Of a stretch of 64,000 bases of DNA, positions 59,618 to 64,000 are shown piece after piece (position 1 is the stretch's first letter; each line of letters opens with the position of its first letter). Position numbers and translations under genes: made by a program. Under the pieces are notes generated by a model, which saw only the letters and a program-made list of their open reading frames with translations, had not been told where the DNA came from and did not search any database. Source of the stretch: Actinomyces sp. B33 (lineage in GTDB: Bacteria; Actinomycetota; Actinomycetes; Actinomycetales; Actinomycetaceae); the NCBI RefSeq assembly GCF_028437565.1, contig NZ_JAMRYR010000001.1, positions 434,001 to 498,000 on the forward strand, written 5' to 3'.

Positions 59618-60670
59618 ATGAGCAGCGACGAGAGGACCCGGCCGCGACTGGTCGACGTCGCCCGCGAGGCCGGCGTGTCCGTCTCCACCGCCTCACGCGC
59701 CCTGGGGCGCGGCTCCGACCTGATCCGCGTCGACACCCGCGACCACGTCCGCGAGGTCGCCCGCCGCCTCGGCTACCGCGTCAACCCCGTCGCCCGTTCC
59801 CTCCGCCTGGCTCAGACCGGCCAGATCGGCATGGTCGTCCCCTCGATCTCCAACCCGTTCTTCATGGAGCTCGTCGTCCAGGTCGAGCACGCGCTGGCCG
59901 AGCGCGGCATGTCCCTGCTCCTGTGCGACTCCCGCATGTCCGTGTCGAACGAGGACTACGTCCTGCGCGGATTCGAATCCGGGGCCGTCGACGGCCTCAT
60001 CATCGTCCCCTGCCACGAGATCTATTCGACGCCCGCCGTCGAGCGCACCAGCGGCCTCGTCCCCACCGTCCAGCTCGACCGCGCCGCCCGCCTGCCGGGA
60101 CTGCCGATGGTCGGCGTCGACGACCGGCACGGGATCCGCCTCGTCCTCGACCACCTGCGCGCACGCGGCGCCCGGCGCCTCGCAATGCTGTCGAACACCG
60201 GGTCGGACGTGTCCTCGGTGACGCGCGTCGAGGAGGCGAGGACCGCGGCCGCCGACTTCGGGATGCGGCTGGACGACGCGGACGTCATCGAGTGCAGCTT
60301 CTCGGTGGACTCGGCGAGGTCGGCGATCGCCTCCCTGATGTCGCGCGGGGATCACTGGGACGCCGTCGTCTGCCTCAACGACCTCATCGCCATCGGCGCG
60401 ATCACGGAGCTGCGCAGCCGCGGACTGCGCATCCCCGAGGACGTCATGGTCACCGGCTTCGACGACATCCAGTTCGCCCAGCTCATGCGCCCGTCGATCA
60501 CGACGCTGCGCCAACCGGTCGCCCGGATCGCCCGGCGCGGCGTCGACCTCCTCCTGGCCGCCCAGGACCCGGCCGGGCGCTCCCACCGACCGGGCCCCGC
60601 TGTCGAGGGCCAAGGGACGAGGATCGTCGTCCCCGGCGAGCTCGTCGTCCGCGAATCGACCGGCCCCTGA
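59618..60670 (+). CDS. LacI-family transcriptional regulator
   Basis: A 350-residue repressor. The helix-turn-helix is PRLVDVAREAGVSVSTASRAL with hinge YRVNPVARSLR (residues about 8-62). The periplasmic-binding-like sensor domain has GMVVPSISNPFFMELV, GVDDRHGIRLVLDHL and VMVTGFDDIQFAQLMRPSITTLRQP. It is convergent with the RpiB/CUT2 operon and is the closest candidate to control it; it could also serve other sugar genes. Confidence 0.9.
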   Translation: MSSDERTRPRLVDVAREAGVSVSTASRALGRGSDLIRVDTRDHVREVARRLGYRVNPVARSLRLAQTGQIGMVVPSISNPFFMELVVQVEHALAERGMSLLLCDSRMSVSNEDYVLRGFESGAVDGLIIVPCHEIYSTPAVERTSGLVPTVQLDRAARLPGLPMVGVDDRHGIRLVLDHLRARGARRLAMLSNTGSDVSSVTRVEEARTAAADFGMRLDDADVIECSFSVDSARSAIASLMSRGDHWDAVVCLNDLIAIGAITELRSRGLRIPEDVMVTGFDDIQFAQLMRPSITTLRQPVARIARRGVDLLLAAQDPAGRSHRPGPAVEGQGTRIVVPGELVVRESTGP

Positions 60671-60693
60671 GGCCGCGCGGCCGCCCGAGCAGA

Positions 60694-60737
60694 GCCGCCG
60701 CGATTGACCGGACGGGACCCCGATCGACCGCGGCGGC
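60694..60737. terminator. Possible terminator between lacI-type gene and rpiB-type gene
   Basis: GCCGCCGCG and CGCGGCGGC can pair over 9 bp with a 26-base loop between convergent genes. The long loop and high local GC make this uncertain. Confidence 0.35.
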
Positions 60738-60778
60738 CGGCCCCTCGGCCCGGGAGGCCCTCGGGGCGAGGTCGGGCC

Positions 60779-61342
60779 TCAGTACGCCAGCCCCTTCGGC
60801 TGCTCGGCGAGCACCGCGAACTGGGGGTCGACGACCTCGAACCCGTTGGCCCTGTAGGCCGCGTAATCGAAGGCCTCGCACTCGTCGTAGCCGATGCGGT
60901 GGTAGGCGTAGAAGCCGTCCCAGTCCTCGTAGCCCGAGCCCAGCTCCGATTCGAGGAAGGCGTCGGCCATCGCCATCGCCGTCCGGGGGGCCACGTAGAA
61001 GGCCCCCATCGCCAGGAGATTCGCGTTATTGGCGGCGGATGCGCGCCGCGCCGACGCGACGGTCTCGCAGACGGCCGCGTGGACGTGGGGCACCTTCGAC
61101 GCCGCGATGTGGATCCCCATGCCCGTGCCGCAGAATGCCAGGGCCCGTTCGAACTCCCCCTCGGCGATCCTCGCGCCCAGGGCGAAGCCCACCCGGTGGT
61201 ACATCGGGCACTCGTCGATGTCGGGCGTCAGGTCGTGAACGGTCCACCCGCGCTCCTCCAGGTGGGCCTTGACGGCCTCCTTGAGCGGGAACCCGGCGAA
61301 GTCGGCGCCGACGACGACGTGCTTGGATCGAACGGTCTTCAT
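60779..61342 (-). CDS. RpiB/LacAB-family sugar-phosphate isomerase, extended C-terminus
   Basis: A 187-residue protein. The first 140 residues follow RpiB: VVVGADFAGFPLKEAVKAHL, ALAFCGTGMGIHIAASKVP (CGTGxG phosphate loop, about residues 71-90) and ANLLAMGAFYVAP. The usual catalytic Cys region is present. A C-terminal extension of about 45 residues (DWDGFYAYHRIGYDECEAFDY onwards in pieces) is not in ordinary ribose-5-phosphate isomerase B. Its ATG overlaps the permease stop (TGATG), so it belongs to the CUT2 operon. A pentose- or tetrose-phosphate isomerase, such as D-erythrulose 4-phosphate isomerase, is plausible. Confidence 0.82.
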   Translation of the reverse strand: MKTVRSKHVVVGADFAGFPLKEAVKAHLEERGWTVHDLTPDIDECPMYHRVGFALGARIAEGEFERALAFCGTGMGIHIAASKVPHVHAAVCETVASARRASAANNANLLAMGAFYVAPRTAMAMADAFLESELGSGYEDWDGFYAYHRIGYDECEAFDYAAYRANGFEVVDPQFAVLAEQPKGLAY

Positions 61343-62391
61343 CAGTTGTCCTTCCTTCCGGCGCGAAGCCCCGCGAAGGGGTTCTTGCCCTTGAGTTCGT
61401 TGGCGCAGATCACGGTCAGGAGCACCGCTCCCCAGATCAGCGGCCGGTAGAAGTTGGAGATGTCGGGGAACATGTTGAGCCCGGAGGACAGGACCTGGAG
61501 CATGAGGATCGCCAGGATCACGCCGGACAGGCGCCCCCGTCCGCCGTTGGGGTTGACGCCGCCGAGGACGACGATGAGGACGGTCAGCAGCGTGTAGCTC
61601 GCCCCGTAGTCGGCCTTCGCCGAGTTGTAGTTCGCGAGCATGACGAGGCCGGCGATGGCGGCCATGACGCCCGAGAGCATGTAGGTGCGCATGAGGAGGC
61701 TGGTGATGCCCATACCGGAGAAGCGGGCTGCGGTCTCGTTCGTCCCGAGCATGAGGATCTTCGTGCCGAACCCGGTCACCGAGAGGATCAGCCCGGCGAC
61801 GAGGGCGCACACGGCGAAGACGAGGAGCGGCATCGGGACGAGGCCGCCGATCTTGGCGGCGAAGACGGCCCCGTAGGCGTCGGGGACGCCGGACACGGGC
61901 TTTCCGCCCGTCAGGACGATGGCGACGCCGCCGAAGAGCTCGAGGGTGCCCAGGGTCGCCAGGATCGGGGGGATCCTCAGCTTGGCGATGAGGAACCCGT
62001 TGACGGCACCGCACACGGCGCCGACCGCGAGCGCGATGGCCAGGGCCAGTCCGGCGGCGGTCAGCATTGAGCCGGCCGTGGTCTCGCCGGTCAGGAGGGC
62101 GCGCAGGGCCAGGGCCGTGCAGATCGACGACACGTTGGCGATGGCGACGACCGACAGGTCGATGCCGGCGGCGAACATCGTGAACATGACGCCCAGGGAC
62201 ATCAGGCCGAATTCGGGGAACTGGACGGCCATCGACTGCCAGGTCCTCAGGGAGAAGAACGGGCCGGTCCGGACGATGGCGAAGAAGACGAGCAGGAGGA
62301 CGAGCATGACGACGAGGCGCGTGAGGTAGGGGTCCTTGGCGCCGATGCTCGTCAGGCCGATCCTGCGTCGGGGGGCGGGTGCTGTGGTCAT
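61342..62391 (-). CDS. RbsC-like sugar ABC permease (CUT2), second permease
   Basis: A 349-residue permease: FAAGIDLSVVAIANVSS, GAVNGFLIAKLRIPPILATLGTLE, GTNETAARFSGMGI, ADYGASYTLLTVLIVVLGGVNPNGG and a short polar C-terminus. The ATG at 62391 follows GAGAGGAG; an ATG at 62418, overlapping the previous stop, is the alternative. Closest in this window to the permease at 44014. Confidence 0.88.
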   Translation of the reverse strand: MTTAPAPRRRIGLTSIGAKDPYLTRLVVMLVLLLVFFAIVRTGPFFSLRTWQSMAVQFPEFGLMSLGVMFTMFAAGIDLSVVAIANVSSICTALALRALLTGETTAGSMLTAAGLALAIALAVGAVCGAVNGFLIAKLRIPPILATLGTLELFGGVAIVLTGGKPVSGVPDAYGAVFAAKIGGLVPMPLLVFAVCALVAGLILSVTGFGTKILMLGTNETAARFSGMGITSLLMRTYMLSGVMAAIAGLVMLANYNSAKADYGASYTLLTVLIVVLGGVNPNGGRGRLSGVILAILMLQVLSSGLNMFPDISNFYRPLIWGAVLLTVICANELKGKNPFAGLRAGRKDN

Positions 62392-62414
62392 GGTGGGTTC
62401 TCCTCTCATGCCGC

Positions 62415-63425
62415 TCATGCCGCCGTCGCCCGGCGCCCTCGCGAGCGCGCGACCTGGACGGCTGAGACTCCGGTGCCGACGATGATCAGCAGGCCGAGGG
62501 CGAACCCCTGCCAGAAGGTGGGGATGCCGGTGAGGATCATCGAGTTCTGGACGATGACGATCAGGAGGGTCCCGAGCATGACGCCGGTGAGGGACCCGGT
62601 TCCCCCGGTGATCGCGGTGCCGCCGAGGACGACCGCGGCGATGACCATCATCTCCATGCCGAGCAGGTTCGTCGGGTGCATCTGCCCCATCGAGCAGGTG
62701 CGGACCATGCCGGCCATGGCGGCGATGACGCCGACGACGACGTAGAGCCAGAACTTCGTCTGGCGGACCTTGAAGCCGGCGCGCGAGGCGGCGGCCTCGT
62801 CCCCGCCCAGGGCGAAGACGCCGCGCCCGAACATCGTGCGCTGCTCGACGAGGTAGACGACGGCGACGACGGCGACGAGCAGGAGGAAGGACACGGGCAT
62901 CATCGACTGGAGCCCCGACGCGGGGTTGGTGACGACGAAGAGGCTCGACGAGCCGAAGGCGGACATGGAGTCGGGCAGGTCGGTGATCTGCACGGATTTG
63001 AGGGCCCCCTGCATGACGCCGCTGAACACGTTGGCGGTGCCGAGGGTGATGATGAGCGTGGGCACGGTGACCCAGCAGGTGAACATCCCGTTGAACGCGC
63101 CGAGGAGCGCGCCGATCCCCATGGCGATGGCGAAGGGGATGAGGACCGTGCCCTCCCATCCGGCGTCGACGAGCATCCGGGTGGTCGCGTAGACGGCGAG
63201 GGAGGCCAGTGCCGGGAAGGACACGTCGATGCCTCCGGAGACGAGGACGAGGTGGGCGGCGACGGCGAACAGCCCGGGGACGACCATGGCGTTGGCGAGG
63301 TCGACGAGGTTGTTGGCGGTGAAGAACTGGCCGGATCGGGCCTGGATGATGAGGGCCAGTGCGAGGATGACGAGAAACACCCAGAACTCGTTGGCCTTGA
63401 GCAGCCTCTGCTTGATCGCCTCCAT
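62415..63425 (-). CDS. RbsC-like sugar ABC permease (CUT2), first permease
   Basis: A 336-residue permease: LVSGGIDVSFPALASLA, AFNGMFTCWVTVPTLIITLGT, GGDEAAASRAGFKVRQ, AVVLGGTAITGGTGSLTG and MILTGIPTFWQGFALG. It pairs with the gene at 61342 as a likely heterodimer and is related to the permease at 45072. It starts one base after the ATPase stop. Confidence 0.88.
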   Translation of the reverse strand: MEAIKQRLLKANEFWVFLVILALALIIQARSGQFFTANNLVDLANAMVVPGLFAVAAHLVLVSGGIDVSFPALASLAVYATTRMLVDAGWEGTVLIPFAIAMGIGALLGAFNGMFTCWVTVPTLIITLGTANVFSGVMQGALKSVQITDLPDSMSAFGSSSLFVVTNPASGLQSMMPVSFLLLVAVVAVVYLVEQRTMFGRGVFALGGDEAAASRAGFKVRQTKFWLYVVVGVIAAMAGMVRTCSMGQMHPTNLLGMEMMVIAAVVLGGTAITGGTGSLTGVMLGTLLIVIVQNSMILTGIPTFWQGFALGLLIIVGTGVSAVQVARSRGRRATAA

Positions 63426-63426
63426 G

Positions 63427-64000
63427 TCAGGCGGCTCCTTCCGTGACGGCGTCCTTGGCGACGAGGGCGGCCAGTTCGGCCTCGGACGTGGTGGCGGGGT
63501 CGATCGATTCGCGCAGGCGGCCGCCGCGCATGATGAGGACGGACGAGCAGTTCGTCAGGACCTCGGCGATGTCGTCGGAGATGATGACGATCCCCATGCC
63601 GCGGGCCGCCAGCGACCGCAGGATCTGGTGGATCGTGCTCTTCGAGCCGATGTCGACGCCGACGGTGGGCCCGTTGAGGATGAGGACGTCGGGCTCGGTG
63701 GCGAGCCATTTGGCGAGGACGACCTTCTGCTGGTTGCCGCCCGACAGGGTGGACACGGCGTTGTCGGGGTCGGGGGTGGCGACGTGCAGGTCCTCGACCC
63801 AGCGCTTCTCCTCGGCGGCGATGGCGGTCTTGTCGAGGACCCCGCAGGCCCGGGCGAAGTCGGCCATCTCGGCGATGACGATGTTCTCGCCGATGGAGCG
63901 CGAGAGGAAGAGTCCCTCGGTGAGCCGGTCCTCGGGGACGTAGGCGATGCCGGCGTCGATGGCGCTGCGGATCGAGTCGAGTCTGACGTCGCGCCCCTTG
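63427..64000 (-). CDS. RbsA-like sugar ABC ATPase, C-terminal part (runs off window)
   Basis: The C-terminal 190 residues of a CUT2 ATPase, open to the window edge. Seen are AYVPEDRLTEGLFLSRS, the signature LSGGNQQKVVLA, then LILNGPTVGVDIGSKST in the Walker B place, with NGPT instead of DEPT, and IISDDIAEVLTNCSSVLIM. Same degenerate second domain as the ATPase at 46112, pointing to a common ancestor of the two systems. The N-terminal half lies outside the window. Confidence 0.88.
   Translation of the reverse strand, partial: KGRDVRLDSIRSAIDAGIAYVPEDRLTEGLFLSRSIGENIVIAEMADFARACGVLDKTAIAAEEKRWVEDLHVATPDPDNAVSTLSGGNQQKVVLAKWLATEPDVLILNGPTVGVDIGSKSTIHQILRSLAARGMGIVIISDDIAEVLTNCSSVLIMRGGRLRESIDPATTSEAELAALVAKDAVTEGAA

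Noticed and set aside
1-64000. CRISPR array, tRNA, rRNA, insertion sequence or prophage genes
   Set aside because: I looked for spaced short repeats, clover-leaf patterns, transposase or integrase motifs and saw none; a covariance-model search would settle small RNAs.

Overview
The window is 64 kb of high-GC DNA from an actinobacterium. Codon third positions are strongly G/C, start sites carry AGGAG-type ribosome sites, and the gene families (HutC and FadR GntR regulators, Cgl0158-type inositol aldolase, SipW-type secretion pair) fit an Actinomyces/Schaalia-like member of the Actinomycetaceae. The genus is an inference from style; there is no rRNA or other marker gene. It is almost entirely a sugar and polyol uptake and catabolism region, with about 20 transporter genes and 9 transcription factors. 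I see no tRNA, rRNA, CRISPR array, transposase or integrase.

Layout. (1) 1-3094: the end of an unknown gene, a secreted protein with an alternate-type signal peptide and its SipW-like signal peptidase, then two toxin-antitoxin pairs; the first pair sits between two copies of an ~85-bp repeat that starts at the 3' end of the signal peptidase gene. (2) 3273-4886: an MFS sugar porter. (3) 5239-12681: a CUT1 ABC operon with a class II ketose-phosphate aldolase and an ADP-dependent-type sugar kinase, divergent from a DeoR regulator coupled to an AGE-family isomerase. (4) 12882-26249 plus the GntR gene at 26395: acid-sugar genes comprising glycerate kinase, two GntP permeases, two transaldolase-like proteins, three SDRs, tartronate semialdehyde reductase, a frameshifted TIM-barrel isomerase, an FGGY kinase and two FadR-type GntR regulators. 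(5) 27226-36506: a complete myo-inositol pathway (iolE, iolG, iolA, iolD, iolB, Cgl0158/IolJ-type aldolase, iolC) and a HutC-type regulator. (6) 36593-42268: a GH29 alpha-L-fucosidase with a CUT1 importer and a divergent aldose 1-epimerase. (7) 42337-49850: DhaL and DhaK with a CUT2 ABC transporter whose binding-protein gene has an in-frame amber codon, and a DeoR regulator. (8) 49851-55437: a block of clearly lower GC carrying a second CUT2 transporter and a split transketolase. (9) 55391-59534: xylB, xylA and a ROK/XylR regulator. (10) 59618-64000: a LacI regulator, an extended RpiB-family isomerase and a third CUT2 transporter running off the window.

How the genes may work together. The most interesting candidate is region 4. 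An SDR could make a 5-keto-aldonate, the transaldolase-like enzyme could cleave it to a dihydroxyacetone unit and tartronate semialdehyde, and the reductase plus glycerate kinase could feed the latter into lower glycolysis; DhaK/DhaL of region 7 could take free dihydroxyacetone. This is inference from gene content and visible active-site residues. Other notable points are an isomerase-kinase-aldolase set with an ADP-dependent-type kinase, degenerate second ATPase domains in two of three CUT2 ATPases, a shared palindromic motif that may tie the inositol genes to one regulator, and two broken genes (a frameshift in a CG repeat and an amber codon).
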